64,000 bases of DNA from Desulfobacula sp. (GTDB lineage Bacteria > Desulfobacterota > Desulfobacteria > Desulfobacterales > Desulfobacteraceae): contig JABGOU010000013.1 in assembly GCA_018645325.1 (NCBI GenBank), positions 21,787-85,786 on the forward strand, given 5' to 3'. The position numbers were made by a program, and so were the translations under genes. The notes under the pieces were generated by a model, which saw only the letters and a program-made list of their open reading frames with translations, was not told the DNA's origin and made no database searches. Every line of letters starts with the position of its first letter. The first letter of the stretch is position 1. This document shows, piece after piece, positions 36,111 to 45,387 of this stretch.

Positions 36111-37682
36111 ATGTTAAAAGAACTTGTTGTAAATTCCGCTCCCCATGAAACCCGTGTTGCACTTCTTGAAAACGGCACCATTGTTGAAGTTTTCATTGAA
36201 AGGGAAGATGAAACATCCATTGCCGGGAACATCTATAAAGGAAGGGTACAAAGGGTTCTTCCGGGAATGCAGGCGGCATTCGTGGATATCGGGTTTGACC
36301 AGGCAGCGTTTATTTATGTAGATGATGTCCTGGACACGGCCAGCTATACAATGTATCAGAAATTTGAGCAGGACAATGATGTGGAGGTGGATACTGAATC
36401 TGATGACCAGAATATTGAAACTCCTGATATGGTGCAAAATCATACCTCCTGGAAAGCCTCTTTAAACACGGGGTGCAGCATTGAAGATTTGCTGACGGAA
36501 GGCCAGGAAATCATGGTCCAGGTAGCAAAATCATCCATTGGTTCCAAAGGTCCCCGGGTCACAACTCACATCTCTCTGGCTGGCCGTTACATGGTATTGC
36601 TGCCCACTGTTGACCATATCGGAATTTCAAAAAAAATAGGGAACGAGACTGAAAGAACACGGTTAAAAGACCTTTTATTATCTATCAGGAAAAATAATTT
36701 CGGATATATATTCAGAACCCAGGCCCAGGGAATTGATGAGGAAACCATTAAAAAAGAATTAAATTTTTTAAATAAAACCTGGGAAGACATTCTGGCAAAA
36801 AACAAGAAAGCATCTGCTACATCCATTGTTTATAAAGAGCTTACAGTAACCTTCAGGGCCATCAGGGATCTTCTGGCTGATGAAGCTGATAAGCTGATTA
36901 TTGATTCCAAAGAAGAATATACAAAGGTTCAAAATTTTTTAAAAAGACTGATGCCTGATGTGAATTTGTCAGTGGAGCTTTACCAGGGAAGAGAATCCAT
37001 TTTTGATGCCTATAACATTGAAGGGGATGTAGCAAGGGCATTAAAGAAAAAAGTATGGCTCAAATCCGGTGGCTATCTTATCATCGAGCAGACAGAAGCA
37101 CTTGCGGCCATAGATGTGAACACTGGCCGGTATGTGGGAAAGCACAATTTTGATGAAACCGTCCTTAAAACCAATCTTGAGGCTGTCAAAGAGATTGCCT
37201 ACCAGATAAGACTTCGGAACATCGGCGGCATTATTATTATTGACTTTATCGACATGAAAAAAGAACAGCACAAGGAAAAAGTCATGGCCCATATGAACGA
37301 TGCAATGAAAAAAGACAAAAGCCAGACCAATGTCCTGCCCCTGACAGAGCTTGGACTTATACAGATGACCCGCAAAAGAATCCGGCGAAACCTGACCAGA
37401 ACCCTTTGCAAACCATGTTTCTATTGCAATGGAGACGGACATCTTATGTCAGGAAAATCCATCTGCCATAAAATTTACAGAGATCTTGTCAGCGAAGCCG
37501 GGGATATGATGGGTAATAGATTCACGGTAAAAGTTCACCCTGAGATCGCTCAATTGCTTCATGGTAGAGAAAAACATCTGATTTCATCCCTTGAAAAACA
37601 ATTTTTAAAACCCATTGCAATTTATCCGGAGCCCCATTACCACATGGAAGAATACCATATCTTTGAATCCCTGATAAAATAA
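36111..37682 (+). CDS. rng: Ribonuclease G (RNase E/G family)
   Basis: This is a 523-residue single-strand endoribonuclease for rRNA maturation and mRNA decay. The start MLKELVVNSAPHETRVALLENG is typical. An S1 domain follows (about 35-130) with an acidic insertion (DNDVEVDTESDDQNIETPD) not seen in E. coli RNase G. The catalytic DNase-I-like region has AAIDVNTGRYVG and GGIIIIDFIDM, supplying the two metal-binding Asp residues. The Zn-link is CKPCFYCNGDG. There is no long RNase E C-terminal scaffold, so RNase G is the better name. It is co-oriented with the radical SAM gene. Confidence 0.93.
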   Translation: MLKELVVNSAPHETRVALLENGTIVEVFIEREDETSIAGNIYKGRVQRVLPGMQAAFVDIGFDQAAFIYVDDVLDTASYTMYQKFEQDNDVEVDTESDDQNIETPDMVQNHTSWKASLNTGCSIEDLLTEGQEIMVQVAKSSIGSKGPRVTTHISLAGRYMVLLPTVDHIGISKKIGNETERTRLKDLLLSIRKNNFGYIFRTQAQGIDEETIKKELNFLNKTWEDILAKNKKASATSIVYKELTVTFRAIRDLLADEADKLIIDSKEEYTKVQNFLKRLMPDVNLSVELYQGRESIFDAYNIEGDVARALKKKVWLKSGGYLIIEQTEALAAIDVNTGRYVGKHNFDETVLKTNLEAVKEIAYQIRLRNIGGIIIIDFIDMKKEQHKEKVMAHMNDAMKKDKSQTNVLPLTELGLIQMTRKRIRRNLTRTLCKPCFYCNGDGHLMSGKSICHKIYRDLVSEAGDMMGNRFTVKVHPEIAQLLHGREKHLISSLEKQFLKPIAIYPEPHYHMEEYHIFESLIK

Positions 37683-37768
37683 TCAAAATTGAACCCCAGT
37701 TCATTCTTGACAATTTTTAAAAAATCAATTAATGTGATTTGTTTATTAAGGTTTGCAGGGTTAAGACA

Positions 37769-37774
37769 TATAAT
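37769..37774 (+). promoter_or_regulatory. Probable -10 box for the rpmH operon
   Basis: A perfect TATAAT lies 30 bases before the rpmH start. The -35 region (TTAAGG, 17 bases upstream) is weak. A TTGACA at 37708-37713 is too far away to pair with it. Confidence 0.4.
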
Positions 37775-37804
37775 AAGTAAATTTAAGTTAAGGATTGTGA
37801 ATTT

Positions 37805-37942
37805 ATGAAACGAACATTTCAGCCGAGTAACCGGAAAAGGACTAGAAAACATGGATTTCTTAAAAGAATGTCCACAACCGGCGGAAGGCGTGTAATTAAT
37901 GCCAGAAGAGCAAAAGGAAGAAAAAAACTTACCGTTTAATTA
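37805..37942 (+). CDS. rpmH: 50S ribosomal protein L34
   Basis: This is a small basic ribosomal protein, starting [20 protein letters not shown] and continuing [19 protein letters not shown], unmistakable L34. As printed, the frame ends KGRKNLPFN-TAA (45 residues). The expected C-terminus KGRKKLTV would appear with one more A in the six-A run at 37921-37926, so either the sequence lost a base there or this strain has an altered tail. It is the first gene of the conserved rpmH-rnpA-yidD-yidC-jag-mnmE cluster found near the chromosomal origin in many bacteria. Confidence 0.9.
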
Positions 37943-37952
37943 AAGGAATTTA

Positions 37953-38312
37953 TTGAGTAACTTTTGTTTTCCAAAAAAGGTAAGGCTCTTGAAAAGAGCT
38001 CAATTTTTAACTCTTTCAAAACAAGGGAAAAAAGTACATACAACAAGTTTTTTAGCAATTGTACTTAAAGGAACAGCTCAAAACAATCGAATTGGCATTA
38101 CAGTATCAAAGAAAGTAGGAAATGCAGTAGAGCGTAACAGGATAAAAAGAATTATTAGAGAATATTTCAGACACAATAAAGAGAACATTTCAGAGCCCAA
38201 TGATATAAATATCATTGCAAAGAAAGGTCTGACTACGCTATCCAACAGGAAGATTATAGAGAAGCTTGATAAACTTTTTACAAAAATAGCATTAATTAAT
38301 ATCAACAAATGA
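37953..38312 (+). CDS. rnpA: Ribonuclease P protein component
   Basis: This is the 119-residue protein subunit of RNase P, which matures tRNA 5' ends with the rnpB RNA. The family core [28 protein letters not shown] is present (RNR motif). The start is TTG 37953, with AAAGGAA about 6 bases upstream, and the N-terminus [16 protein letters not shown] fits other RnpA proteins. It sits just after rpmH and overlaps yidD by 4 bases. Confidence 0.93.
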   Translation: MSNFCFPKKVRLLKRAQFLTLSKQGKKVHTTSFLAIVLKGTAQNNRIGITVSKKVGNAVERNRIKRIIREYFRHNKENISEPNDINIIAKKGLTTLSNRKIIEKLDKLFTKIALININK

Positions 38313-38518
38313 AAAAGCTATTATTCATATTTATTAAATTTTATCAATATTTTATATCACCTTTAACAGGACGAAATTGCCGTTATTACCCGACCTGTTC
38401 GGCATATGCCCTTGAGGCGGTTGAAAAATACGGCAGCTTTAAAGGTATAACTCTTGCCGTAAAAAGAGTTGCGCGTTGTCATCCATTCCATGCAGGAGGG
38501 TTTGATCCTGTTCCATAA
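38309..38518 (+). CDS. yidD: Membrane protein insertion efficiency factor YidD
   Basis: This is a 69-residue membrane-associated protein that assists YidC insertion. Family hallmarks are [35 protein letters not shown] and the C-terminal [17 protein letters not shown], with the three conserved cysteines. It overlaps rnpA by 4 bases and precedes yidC, the standard order. Confidence 0.93.
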   Translation: MKKLLFIFIKFYQYFISPLTGRNCRYYPTCSAYALEAVEKYGSFKGITLAVKRVARCHPFHAGGFDPVP

Positions 38519-38594
38519 TTTATCCGGACGTAAGACTGTTTTCCTTTCTAATTAAAGTGAAGTGCCATCACAACTTTTAGGTTTAGGAGAGAGA

Positions 38595-40277
38595 ATGGAT
38601 GAACAAAAACGATTATTATTAGCTGTCGTGCTTTCAGTGGTAGTCCTTGTAGGATATCAGACATTTTTTGTAAAGCCGCCCGTGCCGAATAATCTTCCCC
38701 AGGAAGTTCAAAACCAGAATGCTGATCAGCAGCAGGTTCAGAAAAAAAGCCAGAATGTATCCGAGTATAAGGCTGAATCAAGCGTTTTACCTCAGAAAAC
38801 AGAACTGCAGAATAAAAATTACCGGACTATATCCGTATCAACCCCTCTTTATGATATTGCCATTTCCGAATATGGTGCTGCAGTAAGAAGCTTTGAATTA
38901 AAAGATTTTAAGGCCACAAACAAAAAAGATTCTCCATTAAAACAATTGGTGCCGGAACAACTTGTTTCCGGAACTCTGTTTTTTGATCTTAAAGACAAGT
39001 CCATTCCAGGATTAAAAGATGCAATCTACAAAGCAAATATTGATACCAGTGAGACCTCTGTTGTTAAAGGTGAAAAAACCATTGAATTTATTTTAGGAAC
39101 ATCCAGAGGAATTGTGGTAAAAAAGATTTTTACTTTTAAGGCAGATTCATACATGATTGATTGTGATATCGTTTTTCAAAACGGATCCGACATGCCCTTA
39201 AAAGATTCTCTTGTGATTTCAACTCCTGGATTTTTTGATGAAGAAACCAAAAAAAGATCCAGATTTGCATTTGAAGGGCCAGTGGTTTTTATTAATGAAG
39301 AATATACGGCCATTGACCCTGATGACATAGAAGAAAAGAGCACCTATGACGGGGAAATAGGCTGGTCCGGATATTCGGAACGCTATTTTATGACAGCCGT
39401 CATGCCCGGAAAAAACAATGCCGGGGGTGAGATTGATGCAGCTATAAAGCTTTCCTTTAAAAATGATATCATCACCACAGATTATATCCAGAAAATGGAT
39501 CGGCTGGATCCGGGTCAACAAGGAGGCTACTCCTTTATTTTCTATATGGGCCCGAAAAGCCTGAAGATTTTGGGAAGCTATGACAACAGCCTTAAAAATG
39601 CAATTAATTTAGGTTTTTTTAATGTAATTGCCAAGCCTCTTTTAATAACCATGAACATGATTTATAGCGTTATTCCAAACTATGGCGTGGCCATTATTCT
39701 TTTAACGATTCTCATTAAACTTATTTTCTGGCCCCTTGGAACAAAGAGCTATAAATCAATGAATGAAATGAAAAAAGTCCAGCCATTGATGATGGAGATT
39801 CGGGAAAAATATAAAAATGACAAACAGAAAATGAATCAGGAAATTATGGGGCTTTACAAAACCTATAAAGTCAACCCGGCAAGCGGTTGTCTTCCCTTAC
39901 TGGTTCAAATGCCTATTTTCTTTGCGCTTTACAGGATGCTCTACCAGGCCATTGAGTTGAGACACGCACCATTTGTCGGATGGATAACGGACTTGTCCGC
40001 TCCGGACAGACTGTTTCATTTTAATTTTTCAATTCCAATGATGCAGGAGCCCTATGGTATTCCCATGCTGACTCTTTTAATGGGAGCCTCCTTTTTATTA
40101 CAGCAGAAAATGACTCCAACAGCTGGAGATCCCATGCAGGCTAAAATGATGATGCTAATGCCGATATTTATGACCGTAATTTTTATCAATTTTCCGGCAG
40201 GACTGGTTCTGTATATGTTTGTTAACAATATCATATCCATGGGACAGCAGTATTATATTCAAAAGAAACTTTCGTAA
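38595..40277 (+). CDS. yidC: Membrane protein insertase YidC
   Basis: This is a 560-residue inner-membrane insertase and chaperone, the Gram-negative form. It has an N-terminal transmembrane helix (LLLAVVLSVVVLVGYQTFF), a large periplasmic beta domain (about 60-340), and the conserved five-helix insertase core starting near NYGVAIILLTILIKLIFWPLG, with the hydrophilic-groove Arg in this stretch missing a clear counterpart at first sight. The end is NNIISMGQQYYIQKKL. ATG 38595, preceded by AGGAGAG, is chosen over an upstream in-frame start at 38562. The gene is followed by jag after 12 bases. Confidence 0.93.
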   Translation: MDEQKRLLLAVVLSVVVLVGYQTFFVKPPVPNNLPQEVQNQNADQQQVQKKSQNVSEYKAESSVLPQKTELQNKNYRTISVSTPLYDIAISEYGAAVRSFELKDFKATNKKDSPLKQLVPEQLVSGTLFFDLKDKSIPGLKDAIYKANIDTSETSVVKGEKTIEFILGTSRGIVVKKIFTFKADSYMIDCDIVFQNGSDMPLKDSLVISTPGFFDEETKKRSRFAFEGPVVFINEEYTAIDPDDIEEKSTYDGEIGWSGYSERYFMTAVMPGKNNAGGEIDAAIKLSFKNDIITTDYIQKMDRLDPGQQGGYSFIFYMGPKSLKILGSYDNSLKNAINLGFFNVIAKPLLITMNMIYSVIPNYGVAIILLTILIKLIFWPLGTKSYKSMNEMKKVQPLMMEIREKYKNDKQKMNQEIMGLYKTYKVNPASGCLPLLVQMPIFFALYRMLYQAIELRHAPFVGWITDLSAPDRLFHFNFSIPMMQEPYGIPMLTLLMGASFLLQQKMTPTAGDPMQAKMMMLMPIFMTVIFINFPAGLVLYMFVNNIISMGQQYYIQKKLS

Positions 40278-40289
40278 GCAGGAGGAAAT

Positions 40290-41180
40290 ATGCCACAAAC
40301 TCAGGACTTCAGCGGAAAAGATATTGATATCGCAATTAAAAATGCCTGTAAAAAATTAAAAATTTCTAAAAATGAATTAAAATATGATGTGATTTCAGAA
40401 GGAGCTTCTGGAATTTTTGGAATTGTCGGCAGAAAAGATGCCAAAATAAGAATTACTCTTCCGGATATTGACTTGGAGGCCCAAGAAGAGCTGGAAGGGA
40501 TAAAATCCTTTGTGGATGAGGCTTTTGGAGAAGAAACAAGACTTGAAAAACCTCGAAAAAAAGTGTCTAAATCTTCTAAAGGACCTAAGTCTTCCGAAAA
40601 ATCCAAACCTTCCAAAGAATCCAAACCTTCCAAAGAATCCAGGCCATTTAAAGAATCCAGGCCATTTGAAGAACCCGAACCAGTTGATGTCTCTAAAGAA
40701 GCTATTGAACTTGGCAGCGAAGCATTACAAAAAATGGCAGACCTGATCACTGATGATGCCAAGGTTAGTGCCGACACACAAGCTAACAGGCTTACTCTAA
40801 GCATTGAAGGCGGAAATTCCGGTATTCTGATCGGCAGAAAAGGCCAGACCCTCGATGCTATGCAGTTTTTAACTGATAAGATTATCAATCGGAAAAGTGA
40901 AGCCAGGGTAAGGGTCAAGGTGGATATCGAGGGATATATGGAAACCCGTAAATCCAATCTTAAACACCTGGCCTATAAAATGGCAGAAAAAGCAAAAAAA
41001 TCAGGACGTCCTGCAACCATCAACCAGATGAGTGCCCAGGACAGGCGTATTGTACATCTGGCTTTAAAAGATGACAATCAGATAAGAACCCAGAGCATGG
41101 GTGACGGTTACTATAGAAGACTTGTGATTTTCCCTAAAAAGAAAAATTCATTTAGAGGGAAAAGACGGTTAAAAAAATAA
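40290..41180 (+). CDS. jag: RNA-binding protein Jag/KhpB (SpoIIIJ-associated)
   Basis: This is a 296-residue RNA-binding protein. It has the Jag N-terminal domain (1-52, with KNELKYDVISEGASGIFGI), a charged linker of Lys/Ser/Pro/Glu repeats (about 90-130), a KH domain (GGNSGILIGRKGQTLDAMQFL) and an R3H domain (MSAQDRRIVHLALKDD). The linker is built by an 18-bp tandem repeat in the DNA at 40605-40676. Located between yidC and mnmE as in most bacteria, it probably binds many small RNAs or mRNAs. Confidence 0.92.
   Translation: MPQTQDFSGKDIDIAIKNACKKLKISKNELKYDVISEGASGIFGIVGRKDAKIRITLPDIDLEAQEELEGIKSFVDEAFGEETRLEKPRKKVSKSSKGPKSSEKSKPSKESKPSKESRPFKESRPFEEPEPVDVSKEAIELGSEALQKMADLITDDAKVSADTQANRLTLSIEGGNSGILIGRKGQTLDAMQFLTDKIINRKSEARVRVKVDIEGYMETRKSNLKHLAYKMAEKAKKSGRPATINQMSAQDRRIVHLALKDDNQIRTQSMGDGYYRRLVIFPKKKNSFRGKRRLKK
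40605..40676 (+). repeat. 18-bp tandem repeat inside jag (four units)
   Basis: Units start at 40605, 40623, 40641 and 40659. The first two are identical (AAACCTTCCAAAGAATCC), and the last two begin AGGCCATTT. They encode KPSKES/RPFKES blocks in the interdomain linker, so unit number may vary between strains without loss of frame. Confidence 0.85.
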
Positions 41181-41186
41181 AACACC

Positions 41187-42575
41187 ATGAATGATACAAT
41201 TGCCGCAATAGCAACTCCCTACGGAAGCGGCGGTATTGGTGTCATACGTATATCCGGCTCAAAGGCCTTTGATATCGCATCAAAGATTTTTTCAAAAACA
41301 AAAAATCAAATTTGCGGAATAAATAAATTAGACTCTCACAGAGTCTATCATGGATATATTTTCGATACTAAAAGCATGGAGATCCTGGACGAGGTTTTAC
41401 TGATTCCCATGAAAGGGCCTTCCTCATACACAGCAGAGGATGTTGTGGAAATTCAGGCCCATTCCGGAACCATTGTTTTAAGAACCATTCTTAATGAAAT
41501 CCTCTCACAGGGCGCAAGGCTTTCCGAACCAGGAGAATTTACAAAACGCGCCTTTTTAAACCAGAGAATTGACCTGACCCAGGCAGAAGCAGTGGCTGAT
41601 ATTATTAATGCAAAATCAGAAAAATCGCTGAAATTTGCCGCATCTCAAAATCTTGGGGTATTAAAAAGAGATATAAGGGAATTACGAGAAAATCTCATTG
41701 TTTTTTTGTCCCTGCTTGAGGCAAATATTGATTTTCCAGATGATGTAGTCCCATTTGAACCATCCCAAAAAGAAATTGGAATAATTGACAAGGTACTTGA
41801 AAAATGCCGGGGGTTTATCCAACAGCATGAAGATGCCTGTTTTTTAAAAGATGGTATACGCATTACCATCTGCGGGGCACCTAACGTTGGAAAATCAAGC
41901 CTTATGAACCGCCTCATTGAAAAGGACAGGTCCATTGTAACCACCTTTCCCGGAACAACAAGAGACCCCATTGAAGAGGGGTTGAATATCAGCGGTATAC
42001 CCTTTGTGATTATAGATACTGCAGGAATCCACCAGACTGATGATCTTGTGGAAATTATCGGTATTGAAAAAGCCATGGACCACATTACAGCATCAGACAT
42101 TGTGCTGTTCATGAAAGAGCCGGGAATAGTGTTTTCAGAAAAGGAACTGGAAAAACTAGTACCCCTGGAAAATCCATCGGACAAAAAAATTATTTTTGTG
42201 ATTAATAAAATTGACATTAAAGATCTACCTCTGCCCAAACTGTCAAAAAAATACCGGCATCTCCCCATCATTAAGATATCCGCCCTTTTGAATCTTGGAA
42301 TTAAGGAATTAAAACAAAAAATAGTGGAGATCACTATTGCAGGCCTTGACATGGAAAAATCTTCAGTTATTCCAAATTTAAGGCATAAAAAGGCCCTGGA
42401 ACAAACAGTTGAAAGCCTTGCAGCAGTAAAAGAAGCGTTAACCCAACCCATGATGGAAGAGACCATGGCAATTGATATGAAAAACAGTATTGATTCTCTT
42501 GGAATAATTACAGGAGAAACTGCTTCTCTGGATATACTTGACAGTATTTTTAATAATTTTTGTATTGGCAAATAG
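41187..42575 (+). CDS. mnmE: tRNA modification GTPase MnmE
   Basis: This is a 462-residue GTPase that, with MnmG, installs the 5-carboxymethylaminomethyl group on wobble uridine. The N-terminal folate-binding domain has GSGGIGVIRISG and GEFTKRAFLNQRIDLTQAEAVADII. The G domain has P-loop GAPNVGKSSL, TTFPGTTRD, DTAG and NKID. The C-terminus is CIGK, with the essential cysteine, then TAG. It closes the origin-type gene block 6 bases after jag. Confidence 0.95.
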   Translation: MNDTIAAIATPYGSGGIGVIRISGSKAFDIASKIFSKTKNQICGINKLDSHRVYHGYIFDTKSMEILDEVLLIPMKGPSSYTAEDVVEIQAHSGTIVLRTILNEILSQGARLSEPGEFTKRAFLNQRIDLTQAEAVADIINAKSEKSLKFAASQNLGVLKRDIRELRENLIVFLSLLEANIDFPDDVVPFEPSQKEIGIIDKVLEKCRGFIQQHEDACFLKDGIRITICGAPNVGKSSLMNRLIEKDRSIVTTFPGTTRDPIEEGLNISGIPFVIIDTAGIHQTDDLVEIIGIEKAMDHITASDIVLFMKEPGIVFSEKELEKLVPLENPSDKKIIFVINKIDIKDLPLPKLSKKYRHLPIIKISALLNLGIKELKQKIVEITIAGLDMEKSSVIPNLRHKKALEQTVESLAAVKEALTQPMMEETMAIDMKNSIDSLGIITGETASLDILDSIFNNFCIGK

Positions 42576-42603
42576 AGGCAGGCCAAAATAAAGGATAAAA
42601 CAT

Positions 42604-43254
42604 ATGAATTTAAAAGAACACTTTGTTAAATATGAAGCATTGGTCCAGATGGTGGATGCAGTATTTGACCGTGTAAAAAAAGAATTTCCCAAAGAAGTAT
42701 TCTGCAGAGAAAAATGCAGTGACTGCTGCTATGCAATTTTTGATCTGACTCTCATAGAAGCCCTGTATCTAAAAGATAAATTCTTAAAAAACTTTACGGG
42801 TAAAGCAAAAAGCGATCTTATCGAAGTTGCCGATAAAACAGACCGGGTTCTTACAAAAATGAAACGTAATGCATACAAGGAAATCAAAAAAGGCTCGAAT
42901 GAACTGGAAATTGTCGGTAAAATGTCCCAGGAAAGAGTCAGATGCCCTCTTCTGGGCGAGGATAACCTGTGTGTAATGTATGAGAACCGGCCGATTACCT
43001 GCAGAGTTTATGGGATTCCGACTTCAACAGCTGGTGTAAGCCATATCTGCGGTCGGACAAATTTCATACAGGGTCAGCCCTACCCCACATTGAATATGGA
43101 TAAAATCTATACCCAGCTCCAGCTTTTTTCCGCCCAATTGGTTAAGGATATTAAATCCAGTAATATTAAAATGCATGAAATGTTGATTCCTGTTTCAATG
43201 GCGGTGGTCACAAAATTTGATGAAGATTACCTTGGAGTCCGGAAAAGTGAATAA
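42604..43254 (+). CDS. YkgJ-family cysteine-cluster protein
   Basis: This is a 216-residue protein with the YkgJ/Fe-S or zinc cysteine pattern: CREKCSDCCYAIFDLTLIEA in the first third, and CPLLGEDNLCVMYENRPITCRVYGIPTS in the second. The family has an unknown, probably metal-cluster-binding role. It follows mnmE by 28 bases and overlaps the next small gene. Confidence 0.82.
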   Translation: MNLKEHFVKYEALVQMVDAVFDRVKKEFPKEVFCREKCSDCCYAIFDLTLIEALYLKDKFLKNFTGKAKSDLIEVADKTDRVLTKMKRNAYKEIKKGSNELEIVGKMSQERVRCPLLGEDNLCVMYENRPITCRVYGIPTSTAGVSHICGRTNFIQGQPYPTLNMDKIYTQLQLFSAQLVKDIKSSNIKMHEMLIPVSMAVVTKFDEDYLGVRKSE

Positions 43255-43600
43255 ATTTACCCCCGAAGAAATTGAAGAGAGAAAAAAAACCATTTTTGAT
43301 GCCATGGGCAAACGAGGCCAAAAGCAGATTCTTAAAAAAGGCTATGAAGACTGGGATCCTTTTGCCGAACCCAAAGACCCCATTGATATCAGGAAAGACA
43401 AAACCAAACGAACCAGCCAGTCCCTTATCCGTGAATTTTTAAGCCATATCGATCATGATGAATACTCCAATACCTTTGCCCAGGGAGCTTTTGAAATGTG
43501 CCTTGGGATCATCAACAATGAAGAAAAAATAAAGGGGATGTTTGAATTTGCCCGCTGGTATGACGCTCTGTTAAAAAAAGAAGGTCATGGTTCTCTGTGA
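43247..43600 (+). CDS. Conserved small hypothetical protein
   Basis: This is a soluble, charged protein of 117 residues with no recognised domain. It starts NKFTPEEIEERKKTIFDAM and contains GYEDWDPFAEPKDPIDIRKD. GTG 43247, with GGAG upstream, is preferred; ATG 43220 would give an N-terminal extension lying fully inside the upstream gene. It overlaps the YkgJ-family gene by 8 bases, so the two are co-translated and may work together. The function is unknown. Confidence 0.7.
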   Translation: MNKFTPEEIEERKKTIFDAMGKRGQKQILKKGYEDWDPFAEPKDPIDIRKDKTKRTSQSLIREFLSHIDHDEYSNTFAQGAFEMCLGIINNEEKIKGMFEFARWYDALLKKEGHGSL

Positions 43601-43683
43601 GTCAAACCCCGGGGATATAAAGCGCTATCAAACCCGGAACCGGCCCAGATATGAATAGGATAGATCACTTTTTAAAAAAGACT

Positions 43684-45339
43684 TTATTTTAAAATTTTCC
43701 CTTTTTTAAGCAGCTCTCCAAATTCTTCGGCAGGAAGAGGTTTACTATAATAATCCCCTTGCACAATATTGCATCCATGATCTCTTAAAAAAGAAACTTG
43801 ATTTATATTTTCAACACCTTCAGCGACAATTTTTAAATCAAGGCTTTTAGCCATCCTTATAATTGAATGAGTTAATGCAGCAATGGAACCATCAGTTTCA
43901 ACATTTTTAATAAAAGTTCGGTCAATCTTTAAAGTAGAAATCGGAAAATTGAGAAGATATTTCAGGTTGGAATATCCAGTTCCAAAATCGTCAATTGCCA
44001 TGCTCAAACCAACACCTATAAGCTTTTTCAGTTTATTTACAGACTCCTCAACATCACTCATAAGCAAACTTTCTGTTATCTCAAGTTCAAGCAAACCAGG
44101 ATTCAGGCCGGATTGTTCTATTGCATTTTTCACATCTTCATAAAATCCCGGGTATTGAAACTGTCTTGGAGACACATTGACAGCCACTGAAAGGGGTTTT
44201 AACTTTTGTTTCTGCCATTTGCTGTTCTGCCGGCATGCTTTATTAAGCACCCATCTGCCTATGTCTATTATCAAACCTGTTTCTTCAGCCACGGGAATAA
44301 ACTTAAAAGGAAGAACCATTCCATGTTTTGGATGGTTCCATCTAATCAGTGCCTCTACCCCCCAGATCTTGTTGGTGATGATGTCAACCTTTGGTTGATA
44401 AAAAAGAGAAAACTCTTCTTTCTCAATTGCATTTCTAAGATCGTTTTCGATTTCAATACGCTTTCTAGCAGTTTTATTCAGGTCAATGGTAAAAAAATGA
44501 TACATTTTTCCACCTTTTTCTTTAACATGGTGCATTGCGCTTTCTGCAAAACCCATAATATTGTCTGCCTTTTGTTCATTTTCATCGCTACATGTTGCAA
44601 TACCAATACTTGCAGTCAAAACTATTTTCTGATTATCGATTGTGATCGGTTTGGACAGGATTTGCATTACCTTTTCAGCAACAATGGCAGAATGTGTTTC
44701 TTGTGTTACTTTGATTAACAGCCCGAAAGTATGCCCTGCAATTCTTGAAATAGTATCACTTTGACGAAAAGAATCCTTTAATCGGCTACTGATCTTTTTG
44801 AGAACCTTATCCCCATATCCACGTCCCAATCCATCCTTGATTAAAGCAAACCGGTCAAGATTAATAAGAAACATTGCTATATTGCTCTTATCCCTGCGAT
44901 TGGCTATAATTGCCTGGTCAACTCGATCCAGAAAAATCTCAACCCGGGGCAGCCCTGTAAGATCATCAAAATTCTCTGATTCAACTTTATTTTGAAAGGG
45001 AAATAATACCAGATGCAGGGGTGGTTCTTCTTTTTCCAGCTCAAGATTGAGAATTATACTTGCATGTTTTTTTGTCTGGTTTACAGGAGTGGCAAATTCA
45101 ATAGTACCCTGCCATAAATCCAACTTTTGTAAATCATCTGAAATTTTCATGAAAAATGACTTATCGCATTCATTGGAGCAGAAATCTTCAAGACTATTTC
45201 CAATTACCTGATTTTGGGTTAACCCTATCATTTTCAAAAAAGGGGGATTCACATATTGAACAACGCTTTGGTTATCAATAATAATCATGCTTTCACTTGT
45301 GTGATCCAATATCTTTTTTATGAATTGAAAATAATCCAT
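43684..45339 (-). CDS. PAS-GGDEF-EAL protein, likely c-di-GMP phosphodiesterase
   Basis: This is a 551-residue soluble signalling protein. A PAS domain (about 8-115) is followed by a GGDEF-fold domain (120-280) and an EAL domain (295-545). The GGDEF motif itself is replaced by AGHTF (RIAGHTFGLLI), so cyclase activity is not expected. The EAL domain keeps GVEALIRWNHP, ELEITESLL, DDFGTGYSNL, KIDRTFI and AEGVEN, the metal and catalytic set, so it should hydrolyse c-di-GMP. It diverges from the nuclease gene at 45471, with a 10-bp palindrome in the gap. Confidence 0.88.
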   Translation of the reverse strand: MDYFQFIKKILDHTSESMIIIDNQSVVQYVNPPFLKMIGLTQNQVIGNSLEDFCSNECDKSFFMKISDDLQKLDLWQGTIEFATPVNQTKKHASIILNLELEKEEPPLHLVLFPFQNKVESENFDDLTGLPRVEIFLDRVDQAIIANRRDKSNIAMFLINLDRFALIKDGLGRGYGDKVLKKISSRLKDSFRQSDTISRIAGHTFGLLIKVTQETHSAIVAEKVMQILSKPITIDNQKIVLTASIGIATCSDENEQKADNIMGFAESAMHHVKEKGGKMYHFFTIDLNKTARKRIEIENDLRNAIEKEEFSLFYQPKVDIITNKIWGVEALIRWNHPKHGMVLPFKFIPVAEETGLIIDIGRWVLNKACRQNSKWQKQKLKPLSVAVNVSPRQFQYPGFYEDVKNAIEQSGLNPGLLELEITESLLMSDVEESVNKLKKLIGVGLSMAIDDFGTGYSNLKYLLNFPISTLKIDRTFIKNVETDGSIAALTHSIIRMAKSLDLKIVAEGVENINQVSFLRDHGCNIVQGDYYSKPLPAEEFGELLKKGKILK

Positions 45340-45387
45340 TAGGGCACCTCATATGTTTCTAATATTTATACTACCTGTCAGGCTGTC

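Noticed and set aside
37683-37804. Replication origin near the rpmH-mnmE block
   Set aside because: The gene block is often near oriC, but no DnaA-box cluster, dnaA or gidA gene was recognised in the window.
40301-40957. 218-codon open frame antisense to jag, Ser/Leu-rich
   Set aside because: The apparent repeats (GLDSLNGLDSLEGLDSLE) are the reverse of the 18-bp linker repeat in jag; not a gene.
41645-42586. 313-codon open frame antisense to mnmE
   Set aside because: It is a shadow of the mnmE coding frame, which has all expected GTPase motifs; the antisense protein has no recognisable domain.
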